A DNA stretch of 64,000 nucleotides from Byssothecium circinans (Eukaryota > Ascomycota > Dothideomycetes > Pleosporales > Massarinaceae), in NCBI GenBank assembly GCA_010015675.1, contig ML976982.1, forward strand, positions 822,346 to 886,345. The letters are read 5' to 3'. The stretch's first letter is position 1; each line of letters starts with the position of its first letter. The notes below the pieces were generated by a model. The model saw only the letters and a list, made by a program, of their open reading frames with translations. It did not search any database and had not been told where the DNA came from. Of the stretch, positions 20,598 through 33,819 are shown piece after piece. The position numbers and the translations under genes are program-made.

Positions 20598-22790
20598 TTA
20601 ATCATTCTTCCCACCCCCATTCCCACCAAGCAAGCCATCCTTCTCACCAACCTGAAAGAACCCGCCCCTTCTCCTCCGCTTTGTCGCCATGGACGCCGCA
20701 ACCACAACGCCAATGACCATGCCGAGCGCGATGAAGGGGTGCCCGGTGAGGAAGTTCTGGGTCGAGAGGAGGAAGGATTTGAAAGCGCCGTGGGTGTACT
20801 TTGGCGAGATGGTGGAGGGGTTCTTAGTGACTTTGGCGATGGTTTCGAGGATGCTAGCACGGGAGGGTCGGATGGGTTCACCGGAAGCGGTGGTGTCCCA
20901 ATAGCGGTGGTTCTATGATATTTGTTAGCATTACACCTTTACGATATGCGTGGAAGGAGGTTTTGCTTACATCTTCATCGTTGATGACAACCTTCTCTCC
21001 CTCCTTGACATCAACGCCGAATGTAGTTCGGATCCAGCGCTCCCAGAACACACCATCGACCCACGCAAAGCCAACCTGCCTGCGCTCGACCTCATTCATA
21101 TCGATGCGAATCTGCTTCGCAGCCCGTAGAGCGCGCTGGTCATTCTTGTCTTCGGCTTCTTCAATACGCAACTGCTTGGCATCGCGGAGCTCCTGTCGCT
21201 CGAGCTGGAACATTTTCTCTTCCTTGTCGATCCATTCCAGCGCCGCGTTCTTGAGCTCGCGCTTCCCATTGACAAAGTCTTCCTTGCGGTCCCTGTTCAA
21301 GATGGCGAGAACGACAAGCTTGCCGTTCATGATGTCGCGCGCATTCTCGGTCTTGAGTTCTGGGACAATGGGTAGCCAGACCGACTTCATCCATGTTAGC
21401 ACCTTCTTCACGTCTCGCATATCCTTTGGTGCAATTGGCGTGTAGTGCGTCGACTTTGTGTCGCGGGAAACTACCAAGCGCGGCCACGTGGAAATCTTGA
21501 AGCGTTCAAACATGGCAGGGTCATTCGTCTTCACCAATCGAGCCTTGCCAACCAAGCTGAGTGTGAGGCGTTCTAGAGCTTGGAAGTCTTCGGTAGTTGT
21601 GGCATGGTCGTAAAAGTACACGAAGATGACCTCATTGTCTTCCTCCAGTTTCTTGAACTCGGCGACATCGACATCGGCAACGCCAGAGCTGATAGCAACA
21701 GCGTTTTTGGCGTAATCAATGAGGTCCCCCAATCCACGCATGCCGTTATACTCAATGCGTTCACCACCACGGAAGAAGAGGAGCGTAGGATAACCTTTGA
21801 CGCCAGCTTCTTTGCAGAGTTTCTTTTCCGCGTCGCAGTTGACCTCTCCTACGTTGAGCTTGCCTTTCATTTCGCGAGCCATTTGTGCCCAATTCGGACC
21901 CATTGCCTGGCAGTGGTGGCACCAGGGTGCATAGAACTTGATGAACCATGGCTCGAGCGTGTTGGTTACCATATCCTGGAAGGTGTCCGGTGTAAGTACT
22001 TGGGAGAGGCCAGACGGGTTCGCAGTCGAAGTCGCTTTCGGTGGTGTGGGCTTAGACGCCTTCGTCGGCGTACTCTTCACTGCAGGCGATGTCGAGGGCG
22101 ACTGTTTAGCTGCGCTAGCTTTCTTTTCTTCAGCCTTGTCCTTGGTGTCCGGTGTAGTCTCAACAGCGTTCGCACCAACCTTGGGCAGCTTGACGCCACC
22201 CTTGACACGCAATCCAGGTCGAATTGTCTCCAGCATTTCCTCCACCCAATTACTCAGGTCCTCCAGCGTCTGCTCGCCTTGCGTTCTCTTAATCTCTTTT
22301 CCATCCTCGATTTGTACTATTGAGGGGTAGGCGTGGATGTTGTATTCTTCGCAGGCGTCCTTGTACGCTAGGCAGTTCACTTTGGCGAACTTGAAGTCGT
22401 AGTATCGCGTGAACGAGTTAAGTGTGTCGTCGTCGGTGTCTTGTTTCGTAATCAGGGGTTTCGTGGTGTAGTAGAATTCGTATAATGTCTGCCATGTCGG
22501 CTTGAAGCGCATGCAGTGTGAACATAGCGGTGAGTAGAATTCGACTAGCCTGTTATTCCATGTCAGCGCCTACATGTCACTTGTTTCCATGCCTCGTACC
22601 AGTGCCCTGTCTTTGTCTTCCCCTTTACATCTGTCCCCAGCTCGATCATCGGCGGCACCGTCTGGCCGTTGAAAATGGTGTCTGGGACCTTGTCTTCAAA
22701 GTCGTCCTCATCCTTGGACGTGGAAGCCGGCGCCGCGAACGTAGTCGCGATGGTCGCCAGCGACAGCAGTGAATAGAATACGGAGCGCAT
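20598..22790 (-). CDS. Eps1-like ER transmembrane protein disulfide isomerase
   Basis: Exons 22600-22790, 20971-22549 and 20598-20912 (introns of 50 and 58 nt) give 694 residues, close to yeast Eps1. There is a signal peptide at residues 1-20 (MRSVFYSLLSLATIATTFA). Thioredoxin domain 1 has active site CSHC at 73-76, created by the first splice junction. After a Lys/Pro/Ser/Thr-rich linker (about 195-245), domain 2 has APWCHHC (cysteines 274 and 277). Further thioredoxin-like folds without CxxC and a coiled, Glu/Arg-rich stretch follow. A membrane helix (HPFIALGMVIGVVVAAS) precedes RRRR and a short cytosolic tail. It should form, break or monitor disulfides of secretory or membrane proteins in the ER lumen. 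It is divergent from the complex I gene at 23132. Confidence 0.88.
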
Positions 22791-23131
22791 CGCGGCGGCG
22801 CGTGCAGCTGGTCGAGGCCAGCAGTCGATGTTCTATTAAGACGATTCTGAATCTATAGTGGAAAAACAGTTGTCGCTAAAGTCCGGGGCGTTAGATTGTG
22901 TCCCGATCAATATCGAAGGTGTCCCTAGGGGTGTGTGGGTGCAAGAAGCGCGCGCTGCCGCCTCATCGGAAAGACCAGAATGTCAAAGGAGGTGTGCCTG
23001 AGCGACAGGGATCAGTCCTCCTTCCCCGAGGCTTGCCAAGACGCCCGCAACCGCAGCTTCCTCAATAACATCATCACCAAAGTTCACCCACCCATTGAAC
23101 GTCCACGCCCGCCTTAATAGCTACCGCAATC
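22791..23131. promoter_or_regulatory. Shared divergent promoter region (Eps1-like and complex I subunit)
   Basis: Only 341 bases separate the starts of two divergently transcribed genes, so their promoters must overlap here. No individual element can be assigned with confidence. Confidence 0.5.
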
Positions 23132-23955
23132 ATGAGGGCAGCTGCACGCCTCCTCGCGAGCGTCAAACCCGGAAAACTTCTCGAAGCCGGCGCCCCGACC
23201 GGCCTCACAGGTCTCGCAACCCACCCATCGCCGCGCTCGACCCTGCTCTACCACTACAATGCAACGCTCGACAAGCTCAAGCAGGTCCCCGAGACCTCTG
23301 TCTACCGCCAGTCCACCGAAGCGCTTACCAGGCACCGATTAAAGGTCATTGAGGATACGAAGCCTGCTGGATGGGATGCATGGGCAGAGAAGATTCAAAG
23401 CCAGGTGGCCGATGATCCGACCCTATATGAGACTCAGACGACATCTGGTGGAGTCAATATTGTCTTGCCGAAGTCTAATGAGGTAGATTTCAGGTCTACG
23501 GCTGCTGCGTGGGATGGCGAGAAAACGCCTTCATTTCCTGAGGGTGCGTTCACAAAAGAGCAGAAGAGACCGTTTGTCAAGGCTATGAAGGGGGATAAGG
23601 ACTATACGCCCGAGCGGGCTTTTGCGCCGGTCAAGCTGGATCCTGAGCCGCTGTATACTGAGGAAGCGTATGCCATGTTGCTGCATGCGACTGAACAACT
23701 GCTGATCAAAATAGGATATCTGAGATTGAGAACAGAATCGGCGCTGGTCTAATTGAGGAGGTCATTGTAGTCGCTGAGGGCGAGCACAAGCTTGTGGATG
23801 AAATGGTCAAGTCGAAGGTGTACGTGTACTTCTTACTCAGATTTGACATAATATGCTCACATACACGTAGCTGGGAATCGCTTGAAGAGCAAGCCCCCGA
23901 GGGACAGTGGTCATACCACGAGCGGGGGGTGCACACTTCCACGCAGAAACCATGA
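23132..23955 (+). CDS. Complex I 29.9 kDa subunit (NDUFA5/B13 homologue)
   Basis: Exons 23132-23667, 23715-23819 and 23871-23955 (introns of 47 and 51 nt) give 241 residues. The N-terminus (MRAAARLLASVKPGK) is a mitochondrial-type presequence. GLTGLATHPSPRSTLLYHYN (about residues 23-42), then VYRQSTEALTRHRL and the helix EIENRIGAGLIEEVIVVAEG, are the hallmark of the NDUFA5 family. The fungal-specific C-terminal part ends EEQAPEGQWSYHERG. The protein is an accessory subunit of the peripheral arm of NADH:ubiquinone oxidoreductase in the mitochondrial matrix. Both introns were placed so that the conserved EEA-ISEIENR and KSKVWESLEEQ sequences read through. Confidence 0.93.
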
Positions 23956-24631
23956 GTTGTTTGATGTTGTCGTGTATACATAGTAAGATCTGCGGTTTTG
24001 CATCGACTGGAGTAGAAGAAGAAAAATTCAGGCTTCATCTTCAAACCATCTGACACTTCCCTCTCCCCGCCCTTCCCCGACCCTCCTCGATACGAACACA
24101 AAGGTTCGAGCTCGTATCCAATCCGGGGCGGCCAGACCAGGCGGAGCGGGAGACTGAGCTCCGCCCGGTCAAATCCACCGAGTAGCAACCCCCGAGCTCC
24201 ACTCTTGGCTTTGCCTATACTTTGACTGTCCCAGACGCGCTCGAGAATAGTAGACGATATCATCTGGGCAAAATGCTCCTCCGCAACCTTGTCGGATGTG
24301 GATGCTCGTCCTGTCAATAGTAGGGTGTTTTCATGACGATCTGCTTGGTAGTAGTAGCTGGAACCTAGTTGAGACTACACCTCGCAGGCACGTTCCACCA
24401 ACTATTGGGTGATCTTCCGCCTACACAGTTTGTAGATGATGTTTCGTCTGGGCTCCCGCAGTCATGCATGATTGGCAGCAGCTAAAGCAGCGACTTTCTT
24501 GGTGATGAACGGCGTTAATGATTGAAACCGCAAGCAATAACCCGAACAGTGCTTCCTGCGATACAAATTGTTTCGAGCCGTTTCCCTAGGATGCGATACC
24601 ATTATAGAACAGCTCAGCATAAACAAAGGTT

Positions 24632-24685
24632 CTCTTGGATGATCTTGGTGTCAAAAAAGGTACTCTTGGATGATCTTGGTATCAA
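24632..24685. repeat. 23-bp tandem duplication, period 31
   Basis: CTCTTGGATGATCTTGGT plus TCAA occurs at 24632-24654 and again at 24663-24685 with one mismatch. The short spacer (AAAAGGTA) resembles the sequence before copy 1 (AAAGGTT), so the whole 31-bp unit was duplicated. Confidence 0.8.
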
Positions 24686-27486
24686 CAAGAGGTATCGAGA
24701 TGTGTTGTTTCACATCCTTGAAACACGCCTAGACAGCTTGATAGTAGCGAAGCTGGAGAACAGTGGAGACTACTGTAAAGCATTTCTAAGGGTCCACTGG
24801 GTGACGGTCGCAGGCACCAAATGCCTACGTTTCGCCAATCGCTGCCGTGAGTCCAGGCAAACCTTGTGTAAAAATAAGTTCTGCATCCGATGGCTGGTCA
24901 GTGGCACGGTGAGAATTGGAATTGGAAGACGAAACTTGTAGTCGAGGCAAAGAGTCTTGTCGCCTCCGTTGATGTTAACCGGTGGCTTGGACAACACACC
25001 GTCCTGAGTGAAGCATACCTAGGCGAGATGGTCATGCATTGGTAGTGCTCCGATATCCCCCGAGACGAGTCTTCCGGAACGGAGGTAGCCGCATCGACGC
25101 TGGTGACGCGAGATTTCCTCGACGGTCCTGCAAAGGGTCGGATCGTGGTTCCACCTGATATTCAAGCAACCTGACATTCAAGGGTAAGGCATGCACACAT
25201 ACCCAACATGGCGGTGTTTAGTCATGACTGGGTCATTCTCGAAACGCCCTCACGCTATTCGACCCATAGCGCGAAGGGGACGGAGTAAAGAAGACGCGGT
25301 TTCGGTGACTGATGTGGCCGCATCGGCCAAATGGGTTTTGGACGGGTCGCCTTTCTGCACGACACCCGACACCTTCAAGGTTCGCCGTTCCTTCCACCCT
25401 GGGATGTGGGAAGGTACAGTGTGGGTTTTCCGCCCCAGCGCGCACCGCGAGTGGGACTTGAGCTTATTTAGACGACCTGTGCACCTACATGTCATGTGCC
25501 CGTGTAGAATTCAGTGTTCTTCGCTCTATGACTTGAGTCTTGCGCATGCAATCCCGACATCATGGCTGGATGGGGATTTTCGAATCGCAGCAACAGAAAG
25601 CAGGGAGGGGAAGTAAGAATTGCTAATCACTATCGTCGACAGATGGGGGACACTGGAGGGCCAGTGGAGGCTCACAAACAGGCGGATGACAAGGCTCTTG
25701 TCCCTGTGCGCGTGGGATGGAGTCGGTCCGCAATGCCTGTCAGAGACGTGATCAAGGACAGCGGCATCGGCCGCATCCATGTAATGTCCGACATGCTGTT
25801 GTGCTGCCAGATTAAGGCAGGTCGAAGTCCTTAATAGAGTAGAGGTTCCGATGTTTGGCTCGGGACAGAGCCGATGCAACGCTCGCTCAACGCTGAGGCG
25901 AGTGCTACGATGAACCTTGGTGGCTCCCACGGCTGCTGATCAATAATAATGTAAAGCCTGGAATTTTGCATACAGTAGTGTCTAGCTTCGGGATGCCGCA
26001 TCAAGAGGGCCGGCGCTTCGCATGACGTAAGCTGACTGGAGGAGACTGCCCGCTCCAAAGTAGTAGTTTGACCGCGACCACGAAACAGCGTGCTATTCGT
26101 CTGCGACTCTGCAACGCTTCCGCACACACATTTTTCGAGGCCGCGGAGCGGCGTGCTGCGTGTCCGCGGCGCTTCCTTGCGGCGTTCTCGAGGGAGGCGC
26201 CGTGTTTTGATTTCACTATGCGTGCTCTGAGCCCGAGCGCTGTGATCTGAAGTCATGGCCGGAGCCGTTGGAATTGCCGACAAGGCCCCCTGGCCGAGCA
26301 AGGTGTGCTTCCGGCGTGCGTCATCATCATCATGACAAGCTGCAACGGATGACGGCTGCGGTGCAAACCGAATGAGCAGTGGACAGCGGGAGGGCCCGGG
26401 GGGGCAAAAGGGACAAAAGGGTGAAGTCTGGCATGCTGGACACAACCATTACGGCTCTCGATGGCAGAATGAAGCTTGCCAGAGGCGAGTAAACAAAAAT
26501 AGCAGACGTGTGGTATCCGGTGCGCTCTTCGTTTCAGCACGCGGAAATAAGACCCTGTAAGCCACCCGCTGCAGTTTGGTCTTGGCCGTGCACGCTTCGG
26601 GGTCCCTCGGCAGCATGCTCGGCAGACCTGCTCTACCGTACTGCTGCGCTTGCGCTCGTCCGATCCGATAGAGAAAGGGACGCGTCGCGGAGGATTTTGT
26701 GCAGATGGCCAGACATGTACCTGCCTATAGCAGCAACCGCTGAGGTGAAAAGTCGAGCAGTGGGCAGCCTGTGGACAGACATGGAGAGTTGCGGCAAGTG
26801 GCAGCTTGCCGCGTTACACGGCCTATCGATAATCCACAATCGATAATGCATGGGCGTGGCGTGAAACACAACATTGCCCACCTTTGGGATTGTTCCAATG
26901 TTCGGATTTATGATTTATGAAGCGCGCACAACTGGCACAGAGGGCAGGAGACGGAACCTCTGGGGACTCTTGTGTAGGGCGAGGACAGTGATGACAGCCA
27001 AGCAGGTGACGATTGGCCTGCAAGAACAGCACAGAGCCTCAAAGCCGTCAAGAGGCCAGCCTCAAGGCCCGAGAGACATCAATTTGCCAATCACGTGTCT
27101 GCTATCCATCCATCCACATGAATCAAATGTGCAAGATTGGCTGCCAACCGCCGCCCAACACTTTCAACTCCCCCAAGCCACCTAGACTGCTGCTGCGACG
27201 TCCCCGGCATCCCAGTCGCGACCCAGCACCCAGCAGACGTGTTTCGCTGCAGACCACCAGTTACTCCGTACAGTTGCCCCCATTGCTCTGCCCACCCCTA
27301 CCAAGTCTTCTCAGGCCACCGCTGCTTTACTGTCCGGTGTGCGAGCTCCCAAGTTCTAGGAAGCGCTGCCGAGACCGACTGGAGGCTTGCCGTCGTAGCG
27401 CAATCGGCCTGTGTGCCTTGGACCTTGGACCTTGGTGTGCCCTCGCCCTATTAATTTTTATTCCTCGCACCACCACCGCTCTTCCG

Positions 27487-27509
27487 CCACCACCACCACC
27501 ACCACCACT
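27487..27509. repeat. CAC microsatellite
   Basis: A run of CAC triplets lies in the leader of the C2H2 regulator gene. It is non-coding as far as can be seen. Confidence 0.85.
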
Positions 27510-28066
27510 ACTACCATCCACGGCAGCCCTTCGTCCCATCTTCTACCACCTGTCCCTCTTCTTGCCGTTCCACCCTGCGAAGCTCGTGGGCCTCGTACCT
27601 GACACTTGACTGCCTCGTGCTGCCTCCCGCCGCTCCACTTGGGTCTGAGGCTGAAGTGTGGTGGGCCCGCCGGATCTGCACCTCGCCCTGGTCTGTGATT
27701 GATTTTGCAGGCACGCCAGGACAAACTTCTTCAGTAGCACCCGCTCTCCACCACCACCACCTCCACCCATCGCCCACGCGCTCAGGCCGCTCGCCGGACT
27801 CCAGTTAACATCTCACCCTCCTCCACCTCCCCCATTGTGCTCGCTAGCCATCTGGAGCTTGAGTCCCCACGATCCAGCCTCTAAACCAGCACGTCTCACG
27901 ACCATCCTTCGCCAGACCCACCTGGCTCCGCAAAGCTTCTGCTCGTGGCCATCACCACAAGGCCGCTGTCCCACGAACCACGACAAGTGTTGCTCGTCGA
28001 ATGATTCCGCTCCAACTCTATCTATTGGCCGCGCCTTCCCTCACACCGTCTGTGATATAATACATT

Positions 28067-31000
28067 ATGGACGACCGCTTCCGCCAACCAGGCCTACCGT
28101 CGCCCGCCAACGGCCAGTACCAGCACACGTACAATGGTGCTTCCAACGGCCAGCTACCCACCCTACCGCCCATTGGGGGCAGCGGCGCCTCGTACCCCTC
28201 CATGTACAGCCAGCATAGCACCCCGCAGACTCCCCTTACACCGCACACACCCACCACCAACCCCTCGTCCAGCGGCATCAATATCCCTTCCATTGCCTCA
28301 GCGCACCCCCCGCTACGCCCCATCCAGCCGTCGCCCTCATACATGTCTATCGGCTCGTCGTCGTACTCGACCGCACCGCTGCTCTCCACCGCGGCAGCAC
28401 ACGCAAACGGCCACCAGCTAGGGCACTCGTCCATGTCATCTGGCCTGCAAGACGTGAGAGTTGGCGGTCTAGGCATGACTCCCCACTCCAACATGTACCC
28501 CCATCCACCTGTGCTGCCGAACCAAGAGCCTGACCCTGTGCATGTCGTAGGTCAGCAAGGACGCCGTGGAGTGCTGCCCACGCATCCTGGTCGACCGACG
28601 CCTGCCGTGGGCAAAGCGATCACAAACCCCAACAAGAACGCCGAGGGCAAGTACGAGTGCCCCCATTGCAATAAGACGTATCTACATCTGAAGCATCTCA
28701 AGCGCCATCTCCTCCGACGTAAGTATTCCCATCACTCCTCCATGACAAGAGCGCTGGCTAATTCCCGCAGACACCGGCGAGCGGCCGTACCAGTGTCACT
28801 TATGCAAAGATACTTTCTCACGCAGCGATATCCTCAAGCGCCATTTCCAAAAATGCTCAATACGACGAGGCAACCCTACGGGCGCAAGCCATCTGCAAAA
28901 TGCGCAGTCTCACCTGGCCAAAAATCGGCAAGCGAATAGCGCAGAGGCCAACTCGTATCTCAGCCAGATCAGCACCCCTGTGTCCTACGCCGAAGCTTAC
29001 AACAGCACGACGCTTGGCGGCATGCAGCCCATGACAGCAATGGCAACAGATGCGTACGGCGACGGGCTGCCTTCCATGACCGGTCCTCAGTCCATGTCTG
29101 CGCGCAGTTCGCGATCCAACAGCCTTATCCGTCCCGGAACTGGCGTGGAGGAGAACCGGAGGAGCATGTCGGCGCTGGAGCTTAGCAACAACCGCATCAA
29201 CTTCAACGACTTCCGAAGCGCAAACGGCATGCCGAACATGCATCACGACATGAACTCGTACGGCGCACAGCAAAACCACGCGTCTACCGCTCCCAATGGC
29301 ACATACCAGAGCAACTACGAGAATGCCATCGCGCATGCCGAAATGAACCAAAACAACATGCCCATCAAACAGGAAGATTCCAACTCTGGGAACTTCGGCC
29401 GCCCCACGCTGCCTAACCTCAACGGTAGCGGCCTATCAAATGGCCAGGACAACTCTGTGCGATGGAACGGTACGTTCAACAACGAGCCCCATGATCACTT
29501 CCTTATGGGATCCAGCATGGCGAGTGGCCCACACCCCGGCAAAGCGGTAGGTGTTCTGACTGGTGAATCCTTTTAGATCCCAGGTGAACCCTCGCCCGAT
29601 ACCATGTTCAATGGGCTCTATGCGACCACCTCTGGAATATCTGCTGCTACATCCTTTCTCGACGACTTGGTTTCTGGCCCCTCCAATCCTTTCTCCGGCA
29701 AAGCGAACTCATTGTTGGTGTTTTGCTTTCTTAACCCTTCCCTCTCCGCGCTTGATCCTAGTGTCGCACCCGCCTACGAGACCCTCAAGTCCATCCTCAC
29801 CGCCGAAAACATTGTCCATTTCCTGGCTCTGTACAAAAACTTTCTGGCCCACTGGCCAATGATCCATACGACTTTCAATCCTATTGCGGCCTACGATGGG
29901 CTGGTCCTATCCATGATTTGCATTGGTGCTGTGTACTCCGATCGATTGGACGTGCAACAAGTACGTTGGTTGATGGACATTACGAGAGCATCGGTAATGA
30001 GATCGTCCAAGATCTATAAAACCGTGGCTCAGGGTTCTCAACACGATCGCTTTGATGACCGGGCATGGGCCAATATCGAGGAAATACAGGCCATGGTGCA
30101 TATTCATATCCTCTTCGTCTGGCACGGTAGTCCTCAGCAGCGTCAGCTCGCACGGGATGAATTCTGGATTCTTGCAAGCATGGCCCGGTCTTGCAGTTTA
30201 AACCAACCCCTACCTCACGGACACGACAACTTCAGCGCTCTTCATCAACCCGGCCCTATCCTTGGCACGGAAGCGAATGCATGGACCTGGACATCATGGG
30301 TTCAACAGGAAATGCGAGTTCGTGTCATGTTCCTCATATTCTTGGTAGATGCTTCCCTTGCGATCTTCTTCAACGTTCAGCCTCTGTTCGACGCCTCAGG
30401 GCTGACAGTTCCTTTACCTGCGGATGATGCCGTCTGGGAAGCTAAGACAGAAGAGGAATGCGCAAATGCGCTTGGACTTCGAGGTGAAGCAGCCCAAGAC
30501 AAGAATATCGCTGGGAGCCGACGACCTAAGCAGCTAGGTGTTTCCGAAGCTCTGCAATACTTGTACCAAGGCATGGAGTTCCCTCGGCGAGCTACCAATG
30601 CGTTCTCCAAGTTCATCCTTATCCATGCCCTTCATACTCAGATTTTCAAGATAGAGCGACAGATGGCCATTCCCAACAACACCATGTCTGGGTGCTGGTC
30701 TAGCGGAACAAGTACGCCGCAATCGCCGCAAGACCCTGCATCCAGGGATGGGACCATCAGTAATGGCAGTAGTGGGAGAGTCACACCGGTCGAAGCCGCA
30801 ATCCCCCAGGCATCGCAAGCCTTGTATATGCTTCGCTCAACTACAAATGCTCTCGAACTCTGGAAGAAGCAGTGGGACTCGGACATGCAGATCCAGTATG
30901 CGTCTAACCAGCGCAGGCAGGGATTTTGCAGGGACGGGATTCACTACTACTTTCTTGCCAAGTATTTCATACACCGATCACGCCGAGAAGCATGGACAGC

Positions 31001-31187
31001 TCCGCCTGACGTTCGTTGCCAGGAAGTTTTCCAGCTGTTAAAGCAAATTCGAGCCCATGTCGTGTCGGATTCAGCCGCGAAGGGACTTGATATGGGCAGT
31101 ATCACGGCAGTTGACGACAATTATGGTGTCGGGCATCTCACACTTGACATGAAGCTTCTCTTCACCCCCATTTCTACAGCTCTTTGA
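28067..31187 (+). CDS. C2H2 zinc-finger transcription factor with fungal TF middle domain
   Basis: Exons 28067-28718, 28771-29546 and 29577-31187 give 1012 residues. The N-terminal 190 residues are Pro/Ser/His-rich. Two adjacent C2H2 fingers follow: YECPHCNKTYLHLKHLKRH (about 195-213), whose last His (218) is made by the first splice junction (52-nt intron, GTAAGT donor), and YQCHLCKDTFSRSDILKRHF with a terminal Cys ligand (HFQKC). The TGERP linker joins them. After a disordered Ser/Asn-rich stretch, a fungal-specific transcription-factor domain begins near PAYETLKSILTAENIVHFLA. The second intron is only 30 nt (GTAGGT, CTGAC, TTTTAG), needed to avoid an in-frame TAG. This is a sequence-specific nuclear regulator; target genes are unknown. 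Confidence 0.85.
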
Positions 31188-33819
31188 GTTGTTGATTCGG
31201 TCAACTTTTCTTCACATTTTCCATCACTCATCTTCAAGAGAGGGCTAGAATTGTTTTGGCACCACACCAGTCCACCGAGAAGGACACAGCAGCACATTTT
31301 CCAGAGCGTCTCTTACAGCTCGTTAGCATCGGTTCGGCCGGAATTAGTCACACATTAGACGATTTGCATTTTACACCTATCCCCCTGCAGACAAAGACTG
31401 CCGGGGCTTGCATTACCAATGGCGTACGGATACTGAGACTTCAACAACGCATCAAAACCCGAAAGATTACAAGGCATCCGGCGGTTTACGTGTGCGTCTT
31501 ACGACATTTCGATTCATTCACAAAAGTATTAGAGGAGGAGCACCTCACGGCACGCATTTGCCAGGCACAAGAGAAGCAAAACCATTTGGGGCACCTCGGG
31601 CAATATCAAGCGATGAGACGGCCTCAAAGTGAGAGCGTTCGAGTACATGGCGGGATTGCTATTCCTCTTTCGTAACTTTCCGCATCCATCGGCTGGCTGT
31701 TCTGCTTTGCATTTTCGACGGCGCAAGTCACTGTGCAGACTGTTTTGTTCTTTCTCCTGTATATTTTGCCTTTTCTTTTTTTTTCCCTTTCCTCACTGCC
31801 CACTTGCTTTTCCTTTTCCTTTTCTATCTGTTGTCATGTCGCACGGGAGGGGGTTTATGGGGCGAACGGACTTTGTGCGTGTTACCGAATCATAGATTCT
31901 AGAGACGACGGGCCTGAGATGGTCATTCATGTCATGTCGTGCTGGCACATTCGTAGAGTGTCGAGCCATCCATCATCCATCAGAACAGAGCAGGAGCGAA
32001 AAATAGGCGAATTCAAAGCATACCATTCATCCCATTGTCGTCCTAGTTGTCCTTTCTTCTTGTTCCTCTGCCTTGACCTCTCGCACTTTTCCTCATGTAA
32101 AACTAATCTTGGGTGACTGCGAGCGGATGTACGTTGAACGAATGTTCCGAGGGGTGATCGGTGTGTGCCTGAGGTCTGAGGCGCGTTTGAAGTAGTCGCA
32201 GTTTCAGAGTCGCTTTTTTTAGCCTTTTACCCGCGCCCGCGCCCGCAGACTCCAGAGGCATTTTGCGCACAAGGCACAGCGCACAAGCCGGATAAAAAGC
32301 GATTCCCTACCCGGGGCCGGGGGTTTGGGGCGGCGGGTTGGGGGAAGCTTGTCTGTCTCACAGTAGACTCTGGGGTCTGGGGCTTGTTGCATCGTCAATG
32401 CCTGGTATGTGCCCCAGCGCCCAGATTACATCCGTTTTGGCTTTTGCTTTTTTTTTTTCTTGTCTTGTCTTTTGGAGAACGGAGAGCGATGTGTGTAGGC
32501 AGGGAGGGAGGGTTGTTACATGTCTATGGGGTGTATGTATATCTATGGGGCGCATATATGGCGCATATTAATGGGGTATGTCGATGGGTGACGAGGGGAG
32601 CATTGTTGTTGGATGCGCTTGGATGGGATGGGATAGGATAGGTAGGGAGGGAGGGGCGTCGGAGCTACCGAAGCGGATAGAGGGATGTTATGTGCAGTGA
32701 GAAGGTGTCTGGATGGGGTAAAGATAAGTGTAACATGGCGGGGGTAGGGGGGAGGTTCATGCCTTGGTGCCCGCCCCTAGGCGGGCGGATGGTTGTAGCT
32801 TTGGTGCGATGAGATGAGATGGATGGAGGAAGAGGGAGGGAAGAGGGTGGAGAATAGATGTATAAGAGGGGAGAGAGAAGGAGGTTGTGTTGTGTGCATG
32901 CGTTTTTTGTTGATGGGTATAGTGGAGAGAGGTGAGGTCGAGAAGGGTGGGTTGTGTGTAGGTGATGTTTGTTCAGGATTGCTCAGTGAACGAGTACGCT
33001 GTCCGTCCGCTAAATCTCCTGTAGGTAATGCGCCACTGCAAATACCGTATATCACCAGGCGCATGATGGCTTTCCGCAACCACCCATTAACAATTAAGCG
33101 AAAGGGCTTTCGATTCGAGGGAGACGGGGGCACGAAAAAGGCACAGAGAGGCTAGGCTAAGCGAGAGTGAGAGAAGCGTCGTTCGCATAGATAATATGGC
33201 ATTCATCCGTACGGGGTGCAGCTAAGCTGTGACAACATGCAACGGGAACAGTAAGTAAGTACATGTTAGGTCCAGCAAAGAAAAAACGCACCTGGGGTGT
33301 GCGAATAAACCATGCTGTAAGAGTCAGTGCAGGACTGCCTAAAAGGATGAATGCCCAGCAGAAGGTCGTTGCGTCCCGTTCTCTCTCCACCTTTCGTTTC
33401 TTGAGAGCTTTCACCTTCGTTCTTTTGCCTTTTTTCGCTTTCTGTGGAGACGCAGGCGCGTGCTTTACGGTCGCCTTCCTCGCCCGCTCGCTCGCTCGTT
33501 CGCTCTTGGTTTTTTCCGTGCTTACCCACGCTTTTCGAGGTGTGGTTCTCGTCGTGCCGTGCACGAGCGCTGTTTTTGGTGGTGCATGGTGCTGTGTCGC
33601 ATCTGGCTTGCGTCTTTTCTTCCGCCTTGCGTTCTCTTCTGAAAGAAGAGGTGAGGAAAGAGGTCGTGTCACTGTCGCCCTTTCGACACTAAAAAGACAC
33701 GCCGATCTAACATCCCGACGACGGCGCAAAGCGAACGTGGCGCTCGGAAGGGACAGACGAATTCAACGTGGGATTTTTGGGGCCTTGCGTGGAAAGGGAA
33801 AGCAGTGAGATAAGACGGA
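31188..33819. other. Gene-free 2.6-kb region
   Basis: No coding unit is supported. The left end is 3' UTR of the regulator. T-rich and GGGA/TGGA-rich low-complexity tracts are frequent (about 31730-31840 and 32500-32960). A basic minus-strand frame (33157-33729) was considered and rejected. Confidence 0.5.

Larger units (their letters stand above)
23956..28066. other. Gene-poor 4.1-kb region upstream of the C2H2 regulator
   Basis: No frame here has a recognisable family, splice-supported continuation or signal peptide. It contains a near-perfect 23-bp direct duplication (24632-24654 and 24663-24685) and a CAC microsatellite (about 27487-27509). The right 600 bases are CT-rich and probably hold the promoter and a long 5' leader of the regulator at 28067. 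Long upstream regions are common for fungal regulators. Confidence 0.6.

Noticed and set aside
23706..24317. 203-codon minus-strand frame over the end of the complex I gene
   Set aside because: It overlaps two conserved exons of the 23132 gene on the other strand; shadow.
24522..24941. 139-codon plus-strand frame in the 4-kb gap
   Set aside because: It spans the 31-bp tandem duplication, has no domain and no start context.
33157..33729. Basic 190-codon minus-strand frame with a hydrophobic patch, 90 bp from the rhodopsin-domain gene
   Set aside because: Lys/Arg-rich low complexity, no family resemblance and an overlapping plus-strand frame of similar length; composition explains both.
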